Positions 1-7,815 of a stretch of 64,000 nucleotides of DNA are shown here, one piece after another. Made by a program: the position numbers and the translations under genes. A model generated the notes under the pieces. The model was not told the origin of the DNA. It saw nothing but the letters and a program-made list of their open reading frames with translations, and made no database searches. Position 1 is the first letter of the stretch; the number at the start of each line of letters is the position of its first letter. The stretch comes from Brachybacterium sp042666875. GTDB taxonomy: Bacteria; Actinomycetota; Actinomycetes; Actinomycetales; Dermabacteraceae. Location of the stretch: NCBI RefSeq assembly GCF_042666875.1, contig NZ_JBHTCX010000012.1:620001-684000 (forward strand), read 5' to 3'.

Positions 1-1293
1 GCGGTTCGAGGTGGAGGCGGCGCGCTCCCCGGGCTGCAGCTGGTCGGGGTTCATGCCCAGGCACATGGAGCAGCCGGCCTGACGCCACTCGGCGCCGAAG
101 TCGAGCACGACCTGATCCAGGCCCTCCTGCTCCGCCTGCAGCCGGACCCGCGCCGAGCCGGGAACCACCAGGACGCGCACGTCGGGATGCTTGGTGCGGC
201 CCCGCAGCACCTCGGCGAAGGCGCGCAGGTCCTCGATGCGACCGTTGGTGCACGAGCCCATGAAGACGGTGTCGACCGGGATCTCCTTCAGCGGGGTGCC
301 GGGGACGAGGTCCATGTACTCCAGCGCCCGTTCGGCAGCGACCTTGGCGGTGTCGTCGGTGAAATCATCCGGAGCAGGCACGGACGCCGACAGCGGCAGG
401 CCCTGACCGGGGTTGGTTCCCCAGGTGACGAAGGGCTCGAGCTCATCGGCCTCGATGACCACCTCGGCGTCGAAGCTGGCGTCGTCGTCGCTGCGCAGCG
501 TCTTCCAGTACTCGACGGCCTCGTCCCAGTCCGCTCCGGTGGGTGCGTGGGGGCGGCCCTTGACGTACTCGAAGGTGGTCTCGTCCGGCGCGATCATGCC
601 GGCCCGGGCACCGGCCTCGATGGACATGTTGCAGATCGTCATCCGGCCCTCCATGGAGAGCTGGCGGATGGCCTCACCGCGGTACTCGAGCACATAGCCG
701 GCACCGCCGCCGGTCCCGATCTTCGCGATCACCGCGAGGATGATGTCCTTCGCGGTGACGCCGGGCTTCAGATCGCCGTTGATCGTGATCGCCATGGTCT
801 TGAAGGGATTCAGCGGCAGGGTCTGGGTGGCGAGGACGTGCTCCACCTCGCTGGTGCCGATGCCGAAGGCGAGGGCGCCGAAGGCCCCGTGGGTGGAGGT
901 GTGGGAGTCACCGCAGACGACCGTGATGCCCGGCATCGTCAGGCCCAGCTGGGGGCCGACGACGTGGACGATCCCCTGGTCCGCGTCCCCGAGGGAGTGG
1001 ATGCGGATCCCGAACTCCTCGGCGTTGCGGCGCAGCGTGTCGATCTGCGTGCGCGAGGTGATGTCCGCGATCGGCTTGTCGATGTCGATCGTCGGGGTGT
1101 TGTGGTCCTCGGTAGCCAGGGTCTGGTCGATCCGGCGCGGGGTCCGGCCCTCCTGGCGCAGGCCGTCGAATGCCTGTGGGCTGGTCACCTCGTGCAGAAG
1201 CTGGAGGTCGATGTAGAGCAGGTCCGGTTCGCCGTTCTCTCCGAGCCGGACCACGTGATCCGACCAGACCTTCTCCGCGAGGGTCCCCGCCAT
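1..1293 (-). CDS. leuC: 3-isopropylmalate dehydratase large subunit (partial, 3' end outside window)
   Basis: LeuC, the aconitase-family subunit that with LeuD isomerises 2-isopropylmalate to 3-isopropylmalate; with CimA it also converts citramalate. The 431 visible codons start MAGTLAEKVW. They contain the [4Fe-4S] ligand regions VVCGDSHTSTHGAFG, FMGSCTNGRIEDL and, near the truncation, AGCSMCLGMNPDQL. The family is about 470 residues, so only about 40 C-terminal residues are missing. A GGAAGGA ribosome site lies 6 nt before the ATG. An in-frame ATG 45 nt upstream has no comparable site. The gene is divergent from ndgR and the two share a regulated intergenic region. leuD should follow just outside the window. 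Confidence 0.97.
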   Translation of the reverse strand, partial: MAGTLAEKVWSDHVVRLGENGEPDLLYIDLQLLHEVTSPQAFDGLRQEGRTPRRIDQTLATEDHNTPTIDIDKPIADITSRTQIDTLRRNAEEFGIRIHSLGDADQGIVHVVGPQLGLTMPGITVVCGDSHTSTHGAFGALAFGIGTSEVEHVLATQTLPLNPFKTMAITINGDLKPGVTAKDIILAVIAKIGTGGGAGYVLEYRGEAIRQLSMEGRMTICNMSIEAGARAGMIAPDETTFEYVKGRPHAPTGADWDEAVEYWKTLRSDDDASFDAEVVIEADELEPFVTWGTNPGQGLPLSASVPAPDDFTDDTAKVAAERALEYMDLVPGTPLKEIPVDTVFMGSCTNGRIEDLRAFAEVLRGRTKHPDVRVLVVPGSARVRLQAEQEGLDQVVLDFGAEWRQAGCSMCLGMNPDQLQPGERAASTSNR

Positions 1294-1402
1294 GTCGATC
1301 CTTCCCTGCGTCCGGGATGCGGGCGCGTGTTCTTCCATGCCGATGCGCGCTCAGGGGTGTTGAGCACTGCTCCATCGTCGGCCGGTCCATCATCCGACGC
1401 AC

Positions 1403-1431
1403 TTGCGTCTCACAAATTAAGACGGCAGTAT
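1403..1431 (+). promoter_or_regulatory. ndgR promoter with inverted-repeat operator in its spacer
   Basis: TTGCGT (1403-1408), a 17-bp spacer and CAGTAT (1426-1431) make a good promoter ending 6 nt before the ndgR ATG. The inverted repeat CGTCT-N9-AGACG (1406-1424) fills the spacer. On the opposite strand TAATTT (1419-1414) could be the leuC -10 box, so one bound repressor could block both genes. LtbR/NdgR control of leuCD is known in related genera; use of this exact site is inference. Confidence 0.6.
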
Positions 1432-1437
1432 CGGAGC

Positions 1438-2172
1438 ATGGACAAGATCTCGGAGGAGAACGGCAGCGGCGTCGGCGTGCTCGACAAGGCGGCCATCGTG
1501 CTGGGTGCGCTCGAGGCGGGCCCGGCCACCCTGGCTCAGCTCGTCCAGTCCACCGGACTGGCACGGCCCACGGCCCACCGCCTGGCAGTGGCGCTCGAGT
1601 ATCACCATCTGGTCACGCGCGACATGCAGGGCCGGTTCATCCTGGGCCCGCGCCTGGGCGAGCTGGCCGCCGCCGCGGGCGAGGACCGGCTGCTGGCGGC
1701 GGCCGGCCCGGTGCTGGCCGCCCTGCGCGACCACACCAGCGAGTCCGCTCAGCTCTACCGCCGCCAGGGCGACCATCGCATCTGCGTCGCCGCTGCCGAG
1801 CGTCCCATCGGGCTGCGCGACTCCGTCCCGCTGGGCTCGGCGCTGACGATGAAGGCGGGCTCCGCCGCCCAGATCCTCCTGGCCTGGGAGGAGCCCGACC
1901 GGCTCCACCGCGGCCTGCTCGGTGCGCGCTTCACCGCCACCCAGCTCTCCGCCGTGCGTCGTCGCGGCTGGGCGCAGTCCATCGGGGAACGCGAACCGGG
2001 CGTGGGCTCGGTCTCCGCGCCGGTCCGCGGCCCGAACGGTCGCGTGGTCGCGGCGCTGAGCATCTCCGGACCGATCGAGCGGATCACCCGCCAGCCGGGA
2101 CGGCTGCACGCCGCCTCGGTGATGAGCTCGGCGAACCACCTCACCGAACTGCTGCGTCGCGCGGGCGCCTGA
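1438..2172 (+). CDS. ndgR: IclR-family regulator of leucine genes (NdgR/LtbR-like)
   Basis: A 244-residue DNA-binding regulator with an N-terminal winged helix-turn-helix (about residues 15-75, including TLAQLVQSTGLARPTAHRLA) and a C-terminal IclR effector domain. The position divergent from leuC and the IclR type match LtbR of Corynebacterium and NdgR of Streptomyces, which repress leuCD and act more widely in amino-acid metabolism. The ATG was chosen because the protein begins just before the HTH domain. A CAGTAT -10 box ends 6 nt upstream, so the mRNA may be leaderless, although GGAG also lies close by. The longer reading frame that runs upstream through leuC is an antisense shadow. Confidence 0.9.
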   Translation: MDKISEENGSGVGVLDKAAIVLGALEAGPATLAQLVQSTGLARPTAHRLAVALEYHHLVTRDMQGRFILGPRLGELAAAAGEDRLLAAAGPVLAALRDHTSESAQLYRRQGDHRICVAAAERPIGLRDSVPLGSALTMKAGSAAQILLAWEEPDRLHRGLLGARFTATQLSAVRRRGWAQSIGEREPGVGSVSAPVRGPNGRVVAALSISGPIERITRQPGRLHAASVMSSANHLTELLRRAGA

Positions 2173-2191
2173 GCGTCGCGCGGGCGCCTGA
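2154..2191 (+). repeat. 19-bp perfect tandem duplication spanning the ndgR stop codon
   Basis: GCGTCGCGCGGGCGCCTGA occurs at 2154-2172 and again at 2173-2191. The first copy encodes the last residues and stop codon of ndgR; the second repeats them outside the gene. It looks like a recent slippage duplication without effect on the protein. Confidence 0.85.
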
Positions 2192-2269
2192 GCACGGTCG
2201 GTCCGCTCGGGCACCCGGGCGGAGTCGCGCCGGTCCGGACTCCGAGCGTCCGGCGCCCACCGGGCGGGC

Positions 2270-3088
2270 TCACTCTCGTTCGATCCACACCGGGGTGTTG
2301 GCGAAGCGCAGCACGGTGACCAGCTGACGGGGTGCGGAGACGGGTTTGTCCGGCCCCTTGGCCCGCTCCCCCGCGACCACGATCATGCTCGCGCCCTCGC
2401 TGGCGTGGACCAGCTCCTTGGCGCTGTCCGAGGCGGCGATGCTCACGTCGCGCACGAAGACGTGAGGATGGGAGATGGCGATGCGCTCGCTGGTGCGTGC
2501 CAGGATCTCCTGCGCCTGCTCGGGACTGGTCTCGGCGCGCACGATGAGGTGGATGTCCCGCCCATAGGCCATCGCCAGATCAGCGGCGCGGATGAGAGCC
2601 TCGCTCGCGCTGTCGTGATGGACCAGCCCGATCGGCCCGTCGCTGTCGATCTGGCCCCGCACGACCACCACGGGGCAGTGCGACCGAGCGGCCAGAGCCA
2701 GGCTCTTCGATCCCACGATCAGCGTCAGCACGCGCCCCATGCCCCGGCCGCCGACGACGATGAGATCGGACTCGCCGCTCGCCTCGACCAGGACCGGCAC
2801 GGCGCTGCCGTCCACGATCTCGGAGGTGATCGGAAGGTCGGGGTGCCCTTCGCGGGCGACGGCCACGGCGTCCTTGAGCAGGCTGTGGGCCGCATTGCGG
2901 ATTCCGGACCCGGTCATGCCCGGGATCGGATCGGTGTTGACGTCCAGCTCGGTCCACACGAACGCGTGCAGCAGGTGGAGCGTGCCGCCGACATGGTCGG
3001 CGTGCCGCGCGGCCCAGCGAACGGCACGATCGGATTCGTCGGCGTCGTAGACCCCGACCGTGATACGTGGCTTCGTGGCGTGCTTCAT
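2270..3088 (-). CDS. universal stress protein, two tandem UspA domains
   Basis: A 272-residue cytoplasmic protein made of two UspA-like domains (about residues 5-145 and 150-270). The first has the ATP-binding pattern G-x2-G-x9-G-S in GGRGMGRVLTLIVGS. The equivalent part of the second domain (VVAGERAKGPDKPV) lacks the glycines and is probably degenerate. Tandem UspA proteins are common in actinobacteria and respond to hypoxia, stationary phase or other stress; no specific role can be read here. TATCGT (3095-3100) ends 6 nt before the ATG, which suggests a leaderless transcript. Confidence 0.93.
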   Translation of the reverse strand: MKHATKPRITVGVYDADESDRAVRWAARHADHVGGTLHLLHAFVWTELDVNTDPIPGMTGSGIRNAAHSLLKDAVAVAREGHPDLPITSEIVDGSAVPVLVEASGESDLIVVGGRGMGRVLTLIVGSKSLALAARSHCPVVVVRGQIDSDGPIGLVHHDSASEALIRAADLAMAYGRDIHLIVRAETSPEQAQEILARTSERIAISHPHVFVRDVSIAASDSAKELVHASEGASMIVVAGERAKGPDKPVSAPRQLVTVLRFANTPVWIERE

Positions 3089-3094
3089 GTCACA

Positions 3095-3100
3095 ACGATA
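3095..3100 (-). promoter_or_regulatory. -10 box of the universal stress gene
   Basis: TATCGT on the minus strand, 6 nt before the ATG. The +1 would fall at or next to the start codon. No good -35 is visible. Confidence 0.45.
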
Positions 3101-3164
3101 CTCGCTGCGAGGGCCGAAGCCCAGAGCGGGCGTGCCGGGCCCGAGGCAGGGCCGGCCCGCGAAC

Positions 3165-3198
3165 GACGAAGGAGCCGATGCCTGCTGGCATCGACTCC
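3165..3198 (-). terminator. terminator of the tRNA operon
   Basis: The inverted repeat GGAGcCGATGCC (3171-3182), loop TGCT, GGCATCGaCTCC (3187-3198) lies just past the last tRNA-Glu. In the minus-strand transcript it is followed by a T-rich tail, TTCGTCGTT. Confidence 0.7.
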
Positions 3199-3204
3199 TG
3201 TCCG

Positions 3205-3277
3205 TACCCCGTACCGGATTTGAACCGGTGTTACCGCCGTGAGAGGGCGACGTCCTAGGCCGCTAGACGAACGGGGC
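3205..3277 (-). tRNA. tRNA-Glu (anticodon CTC), distal copy
   Basis: A 73-nt cloverleaf starting GCCCCGTTCGTCTAGCGG. Its anticodon loop is CTCTCAC with anticodon CTC, and its T-loop is TTCAAAT. It is identical to the copy at 3330-3402. Position 1:72 is a G-U pair and no CCA is encoded. It is the last gene of a tRNA-Gln/Glu/Glu operon. Confidence 0.95.
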
Positions 3278-3329
3278 CTGCCCGGGATCCGAGGAACCCG
3301 GAACCGCGTGATCCGTGGATCTCGCGTCG

Positions 3330-3402
3330 TACCCCGTACCGGATTTGAACCGGTGTTACCGCCGTGAGAGGGCGACGTCCTAGGCCGCTAGACGAACGGG
3401 GC
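3330..3402 (-). tRNA. tRNA-Glu (anticodon CTC), proximal copy
   Basis: A 73-nt tRNA identical in every base to the copy at 3205-3277 and 52 nt upstream of it, with anticodon CTC for GAG, the common Glu codon in high-G+C genomes. The perfect identity points to gene duplication or gene conversion. Confidence 0.95.
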
Positions 3403-3435
3403 GCGGACTGCACGACTTCATGAAGCCGTGTAGCG

Positions 3436-3507
3436 CTGGGGTACCAGGACTCGAACCTAGAACGACGGTACCAGAAACCGCTGTGTTGCCAATTACACCA
3501 TACCCCA
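3436..3507 (-). tRNA. tRNA-Gln (anticodon CTG)
   Basis: A 72-nt tRNA, 5'-TGGGGTATGGTGTAATTGG..., with anticodon loop TTCTGGT (CTG), T-loop TTCGAGT and acceptor ending TACCCCAG. It is the first gene of the Gln-Glu-Glu operon. It is a substrate of the GluRS/GatCAB route whose enzymes are also encoded in this window. Confidence 0.95.
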
Positions 3508-3602
3508 TGGTGAGAACACGTTTTTGCGCTCTTCCCGGCGAAGATCCCCGGTGGATTCCGAGGGCTTTCCGGGCCGAGCCGCCGTGGCGTGCCGGAGTAA
3601 AA

Positions 3603-3631
3603 CTCTAGCGGGTCGGCGCGGACAAGACAAA
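3603..3631 (-). promoter_or_regulatory. promoter of the tRNA-Gln/Glu/Glu operon
   Basis: On the minus strand TTGTCT (3631-3626), a 17-nt spacer and TAGAGT (3608-3603) make one of the best promoters in the window. Transcription would start near 3596, about 90 nt before tRNA-Gln. The -35 overlaps the T-tract of the gltX terminator. Confidence 0.65.
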
Positions 3632-3653
3632 GCCAGAAGGCCTCTTCAGGCTG
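3632..3653 (-). terminator. gltX terminator
   Basis: The hairpin AGCC-a-GAAG-gcct-CTTC-a-GGCT (plus-strand view) is followed in the minus-strand transcript by TTTGTCTTGT. It lies 54 nt past the gltX stop codon. Confidence 0.65.
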
Positions 3654-3706
3654 TGAGGCTGAGCACCCGCTCCGCGGCGCGCGTTCTCAGGCGCGGCCGT
3701 GCGCCC

Positions 3707-5230
3707 TCATTGGCCCTCGGCGAGCCGATCGCGCAGCGCCCGCAGACGGACCAGGGTCGAGGGCTTGCCGAGCAGCTCCATCGACTCGAACAGCGGCGGC
3801 GAGATGCGCCGGCCGGAGAGGGCGCTGCGCAGGGGCCCGAACGCCAGTCGCGGCTTGATGCCCATCTCCTCGACGATGGCCTCGCGCAGGGCGGCCTCCA
3901 GCAGCGCGGCGGTGAAGGAGTCCCCGGGCACCGCCTCCACCTCGGTGATGGCCCGCTCGAGCACGCCGACGGGATCCTCGCCCAGCTTCTTCAGCGCGTC
4001 GTCCTCGATCACGAGATCCTCGTCGGCCACGAACAGGAAGCGCAGCAGGTCGGGGGCCTCGCTGAGCAGGTTCATACGGGTCTGGACCAGCGGCGTGGCC
4101 GCGACCAACAGGGCGCGCTGCTCGGCCGTGATGATCTCCCCCAGCACACCGGCGGCCTGGAGGTAGGGGATCATCCGCTCGGTCAGCTCCGCCTCGGGCA
4201 GCAGGCGGATGTGGTCGGCGTTGATGGCGGTGGCCTTCTTGAGGTCCACGCGCGCGGGATTGGGATTGACGTTCTCGACCGTGAAGCGCTCGATGAGCTG
4301 CTCGCGGCCGAAGATGTCCTCGTCGGCGCTGTAGCCCCATCCGAGCAGGGCGAGGTAGTTGACCATGCCCTCGGGCAGGAAGCCCTGGTCGCGGTAGAGG
4401 AACAGGTTCGACTGCGGGTCACGCTTGGAGAGCTTCTTGTTCCCCTCCCCCATCACGTAGGGCAGGTGGCCGAACTCGGGCACGCGCTCGGCGACGCCGA
4501 TGTCCACCAGGGCGCGGTACAGCGCGATCTGGCGAGGCGTCGAGGAGAGGATGTCCTCGCCGCGCAGCACGTGGGTGATGCGCATCAGCGCGTCGTCGAT
4601 CGGGTTGACCAGCGTGTACAGCGGCTTGCCGTTGGCGCGGACCACGACGAAGTCCGGCGTGGAGCCGGCCTTGAAGGTGATCTCTCCGCGGACGAGGTCG
4701 GTGAAGGACAGGTCCTCCTCGGGCATGCGCAGGCGCCAGGTGGGCTCGCGGCCCTCGGCGCGGTAGGCCGCCGTCTGCTCCTCGGTGAGGTCGCGGTCGT
4801 ACCCGTCGTAGCCCAGCTGCGGATCCCGGCCGGCGGCGCGGTGGCGCTCGACGATCTCCTCGGCGGTCGAGTAGGACTCGTAGATGTGCCCGGCGTCCTT
4901 GAGCCTGGCGATCACGTCCTGGTAGATCTCACCGCGCTCGGACTGGCGGTAGGGGCCGTGGGGCCCGCCCACCTCGACGCCCTCGTCCCAGTCGATCCCC
5001 AGCCAGCGCATCGCCTCCAGCAGCTGCTGGTAGGACTCCTCGCTGTCACGGGCGGCGTCGGTGTCCTCGATCCGGAAGATGAGCTTGCCGCCGTGATGAC
5101 GGGCGTGGGCCCAGTTGAACAGCGCGGTGCGCACCAGTCCCACATGCGGCGTACCGGTCGGGCTGGGACAGAAGCGCACCCTGACCTCGTCGGTGGTCGA
5201 GGCGGGGGTCTGGTCCGGGGACGTGGTCAC
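3707..5230 (-). CDS. gltX: glutamate--tRNA ligase
   Basis: Class I glutamyl-tRNA synthetase, 507 residues. The HIGH region is PSPTGTPHVG (about 23-31) and the KMSKS-type loop is KLSKR (about 266-270). The C-terminal half is the helical anticodon-binding domain. Because gatCAB is present, this is probably the non-discriminating form that also charges tRNA-Gln with glutamate. The start is a GTG with AGGAG 8 nt upstream. The gene lies 67 nt downstream of the FAA hydrolase gene, an order conserved in actinobacteria, and upstream of tRNA genes for Gln and Glu. Confidence 0.97.
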   Translation of the reverse strand: MTTSPDQTPASTTDEVRVRFCPSPTGTPHVGLVRTALFNWAHARHHGGKLIFRIEDTDAARDSEESYQQLLEAMRWLGIDWDEGVEVGGPHGPYRQSERGEIYQDVIARLKDAGHIYESYSTAEEIVERHRAAGRDPQLGYDGYDRDLTEEQTAAYRAEGREPTWRLRMPEEDLSFTDLVRGEITFKAGSTPDFVVVRANGKPLYTLVNPIDDALMRITHVLRGEDILSSTPRQIALYRALVDIGVAERVPEFGHLPYVMGEGNKKLSKRDPQSNLFLYRDQGFLPEGMVNYLALLGWGYSADEDIFGREQLIERFTVENVNPNPARVDLKKATAINADHIRLLPEAELTERMIPYLQAAGVLGEIITAEQRALLVAATPLVQTRMNLLSEAPDLLRFLFVADEDLVIEDDALKKLGEDPVGVLERAITEVEAVPGDSFTAALLEAALREAIVEEMGIKPRLAFGPLRSALSGRRISPPLFESMELLGKPSTLVRLRALRDRLAEGQ

Positions 5231-5297
5231 GCGAGATGCTCCTGGGGTCGGGCGATGAGGATTGATGGGCCGGAGGGGACGCGGCGGGCGGCTCGGG

Positions 5298-6074
5298 TCA
5301 GCGGCGGACGACGGGGTTGGTCAGCGTGCCGATGCCCTCGATCGTGATGTCGATGCTCGAGCCGGCCTCGACGGTGCGCACCCCGGCCGGGGTGCCCGTG
5401 AGGATCACATCGCCGGGCAGGAGCGTGACCACGGTGGAGATCTCGGCGATCAGGTCGGCGACGGAGCGGACCATGTCGGCGGTGGTGCCGTCCTGAGCCC
5501 TCTCCCCGTCCACGCTGGAGCCGATGGCGAGGGCCGACGGATCGAGATCGGTCTCGACCCAGGGGCCGATCGGGCAGGAGGTGTCGAAGGCCTTGGCACG
5601 GAACCACTGCTGCTCCTCGCGCTGGGTGTCGCGCGCGGTGAGATCGTTGGCGCAGGTGTAGCCGAGGATCGAATCGGCCACGTCCGCGGGGGCGACGTTC
5701 CTGGTCATGCGCTTGATGACCACGGCGAGCTCGGCCTCCAGACTGAGCTCCCGGCTGTACTCGGGGATCGTCACGGGATCCCCGGGGCCGACGACGGCCG
5801 TGTTGGGCTTGAGGAAGAACAGGGCCTGCTCGGGGACCTCCTCGCCGAACTCCGCGGCGTGCGCGGCATAGTTGCGGCCGACGCACACCACCTTGGAGCG
5901 CGGGATGACCGGCGCGAGCAGCCGGACGTCCTCGAGCGACACGATGGTGCCGGTGGGTCGGATCTCGGTGTACAGGGGGTCACCGGTGATCCCGTAGACC
6001 ATGTCCTGGCCGTCCTTCTCCTGGACGATGCCGTACATGGGATCTTCGCCGGTGGTGAATCGGGCGATACGCAT
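5298..6074 (-). CDS. fumarylacetoacetate hydrolase family protein
   Basis: A 258-residue FAH-superfamily enzyme; these cleave C-C bonds or decarboxylate acylpyruvates, oxaloacetate or related 2-keto acids. Visible features are CVGRNYAAHAAEFG, the metal-binding acidic residues in SLEAELAVVI, the CANDLTARDTQ motif and the C-terminal LLPGDVILTGTPAGV glycine-rich turn. The substrate cannot be deduced. It stands directly upstream of gltX. TAGACT (6082-6087) is 7 nt before the ATG, suggesting a leaderless transcript and possible cotranscription with gltX. Confidence 0.92.
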   Translation of the reverse strand: MRIARFTTGEDPMYGIVQEKDGQDMVYGITGDPLYTEIRPTGTIVSLEDVRLLAPVIPRSKVVCVGRNYAAHAAEFGEEVPEQALFFLKPNTAVVGPGDPVTIPEYSRELSLEAELAVVIKRMTRNVAPADVADSILGYTCANDLTARDTQREEQQWFRAKAFDTSCPIGPWVETDLDPSALAIGSSVDGERAQDGTTADMVRSVADLIAEISTVVTLLPGDVILTGTPAGVRTVEAGSSIDITIEGIGTLTNPVVRR

Positions 6075-6081
6075 GGGCGCC

Positions 6082-6087
6082 AGTCTA
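6082..6087 (-). promoter_or_regulatory. -10 box of the FAA hydrolase gene
   Basis: TAGACT on the minus strand, 7 nt before the ATG. No convincing -35. Confidence 0.5.
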
Positions 6088-6150
6088 GGCCGTCACCGCA
6101 CCGACGGACCGCCGCTCCTCGGCGTCGAGGCTCGTACCGGCCCGGGCTCG

Positions 6151-6156
6151 TACGAT
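6151..6156 (+). promoter_or_regulatory. -10 box upstream of the gene at 6195
   Basis: TACGAT lies about 40 nt before the GTG start, and the gene has its own strong ribosome site, so this would give a normal leadered mRNA. Confidence 0.4.
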
Positions 6157-6194
6157 GGGCCGGCCCGAGGAACCCGCCGTGGAAGGAGCACGAG

Positions 6195-7187
6195 GTGACC
6201 GCGCCCACCGTCCCCGCCCCGACCCGGCTCCTGAGCACCGAGGACGCCGCTGCCGCGCGCCGCGCCCACGAAGTGCGCGCCGATGCGCTCACCGCAGGCC
6301 ACCGCGAGCGCAGACGGCGGGGCGAGAAGCACCCCGTCGAGGACTTCCTGTTCACCTATTACCCCTTCTCCCCCGCCCGGCTGCGCCGGTGGCATCCGGG
6401 GTGGGAGGTCGCCTACGACGCCGCCGCCGATCGCGACGAGCACGGGAACACCCTGATCCCCGACGTCGACGACGCGGGACATCGCTCCTGGTACGTCGAC
6501 GTCGACGCCGACGGTCGAGCAGGTGACGGGCCGGGCGACGTTCCCGCGGGAACGTCGTGGCGTCGTGCCGACGTGGCCCGCTACCTCTGCGAGCGCGCCG
6601 ACGCCCTCGCCTTCATGACCAGGCTGCTGTCCTCGTCGTCACTGGCCGCCCGGCGCCCGCAGTTCGGCTGCTTCGGTCTGCACGAATGGGCGATGGTCCA
6701 CCGGCTGCGGCCGGGTCAGCAGCGTCACGAGGACCTGCCTCTGCGGCTGACCCAGGACGCGACCGACGCGGTCGTCGAACGCGAGAACCTGGTGTGCTCC
6801 CACATCGATGCCTTCCGGTTCTTCACCCCGTCGGCCGCCCCGCGCAATGAGCTCGAGCCCACCCGTGCCACTCAGAGCGACCACGACAATCCCGCCTGCC
6901 TGCACGTGGGGATGGATCTGTACAAGTGGGCCATGAAGCTCACCCCGCTGCTGTCCTCGGCGCTGGTGCTGGACTGCTTCGAGCACGCCCGGGAGACGAG
7001 GGTGCTGGACATGGAGGCGAGCCCCTACGACGTGCAGCCGCTGGGCTACGGCGTGGTGCCGATCGAGACCTCGCAGGGCAAGGCCGAGTACGTGCGGCGG
7101 CAGCGGGCCCTCGCCGAGCGGGCGGAGGAGCTGCGGGGGCGGATTCTTGCCGGGCTCGAAGGACTCGACAGCCTTAGGACGCTGTGA
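6195..7187 (+). CDS. conserved actinobacterial protein, often labelled 3-methyladenine DNA glycosylase
   Basis: A 330-residue soluble protein. It carries stretches typical of an actinobacterial family: VEDFLFTYYPFSPARLRRWH, CFGLHEWAMVHRL, and near the end LHVGMDLYKWAMKLTPLLSS and LDMEASPYDV. From memory, public annotations call this family 3-methyladenine DNA glycosylase, but no helix-hairpin-helix or other glycosylase motif is visible, so the function should be treated as unproven. The GTG start has GGAAGGAG 6 nt upstream. Its TGA overlaps the possible GTG start of the next gene (GTGA), which suggests coupled translation. Confidence 0.8.
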   Translation: MTAPTVPAPTRLLSTEDAAAARRAHEVRADALTAGHRERRRRGEKHPVEDFLFTYYPFSPARLRRWHPGWEVAYDAAADRDEHGNTLIPDVDDAGHRSWYVDVDADGRAGDGPGDVPAGTSWRRADVARYLCERADALAFMTRLLSSSSLAARRPQFGCFGLHEWAMVHRLRPGQQRHEDLPLRLTQDATDAVVERENLVCSHIDAFRFFTPSAAPRNELEPTRATQSDHDNPACLHVGMDLYKWAMKLTPLLSSALVLDCFEHARETRVLDMEASPYDVQPLGYGVVPIETSQGKAEYVRRQRALAERAEELRGRILAGLEGLDSLRTL

Positions 7188-7768
7188 GAACGCCCATGCC
7201 CTACTCCACAGCATCAGCAGGGAGTGATCCCGTGGACAGCGGGAACACGCTGTATGTTGCGCAGCTGGCGCCGGCCTGGCGAATCATGCAGTGGGTGGGA
7301 TTCGCCGTGCTGACCGTGTTGGCCGCCGGCGCCGCGGCGGCCGTCGCGGTCCTCTCGGTGCTCGCCTTCGAGGGTGGCCAGCGCCCCGTTGCCATCGCTG
7401 TGGCGGCAGCAGTGCTCGTTCCCTGGTCTGCACTGATCGTCTATGTGTTCCGCGTGGCGCGGCTGGCCATGATCGTGACCACCGAGGGCATCACCGTGCG
7501 CGGGCTGCTGCGTACTCGCCGGGTCCCCTGGGAGCAGGTGCGCCTCATCGACGAGGTGCCGCACTGGTATCACCGCCGCTTGACCCGCATCGTCCTCACC
7601 GACGGCACCCGCATCACGTCGCTGATCACGAGCTATCCCAGCCTCAGACTGCGCGGCGAGCCGTGGGAGCAGGCCGCCCGCGACGGGCACGTCCCCATGG
7701 TGCCCACGCGGCAGGCCGTCGCGGCGCATCGACGCTGGCTGCGGGGCGAGTTCGCGTCGTCGCCCTGA
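7184..7768 (+). CDS. PH-domain membrane protein
   Basis: A 194-residue protein, or 190 if the ATG at 7196 is used, with two membrane helices (about 30-60 and 68-90). A cytoplasmic bacterial pleckstrin-homology-like domain follows (MIVTTEGITVRGLLRTRRVPW...LTDGTRITSLI), as in actinobacterial bPH proteins. The GTG at 7184 overlaps the upstream stop codon, supporting an operon with the preceding gene. These small membrane proteins have no established function. Confidence 0.85.
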   Translation: MRTPMPYSTASAGSDPVDSGNTLYVAQLAPAWRIMQWVGFAVLTVLAAGAAAAVAVLSVLAFEGGQRPVAIAVAAAVLVPWSALIVYVFRVARLAMIVTTEGITVRGLLRTRRVPWEQVRLIDEVPHWYHRRLTRIVLTDGTRITSLITSYPSLRLRGEPWEQAARDGHVPMVPTRQAVAAHRRWLRGEFASSP

Positions 7769-7815
7769 CCGAGGTCCGCGCAGTGATCGCCGGCGCCGCC
7801 TGGCAGACTGAACCC

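Noticed and set aside
1290..1400. Leucine leader peptide before leuC
   Set aside because: No short frame with repeated Leu codons and no terminator hairpin was found in the leuC 5' region, unlike ilvB.
187..1437. Long plus-strand frame leading into ndgR
   Set aside because: It is antisense to leuC; the translated part before residue 418 has no homology and the real protein starts at 1438.
3524..5347. 607-residue plus-strand frame
   Set aside because: It is antisense to gltX, which has all motifs of its family; the frame is a high-G+C shadow.
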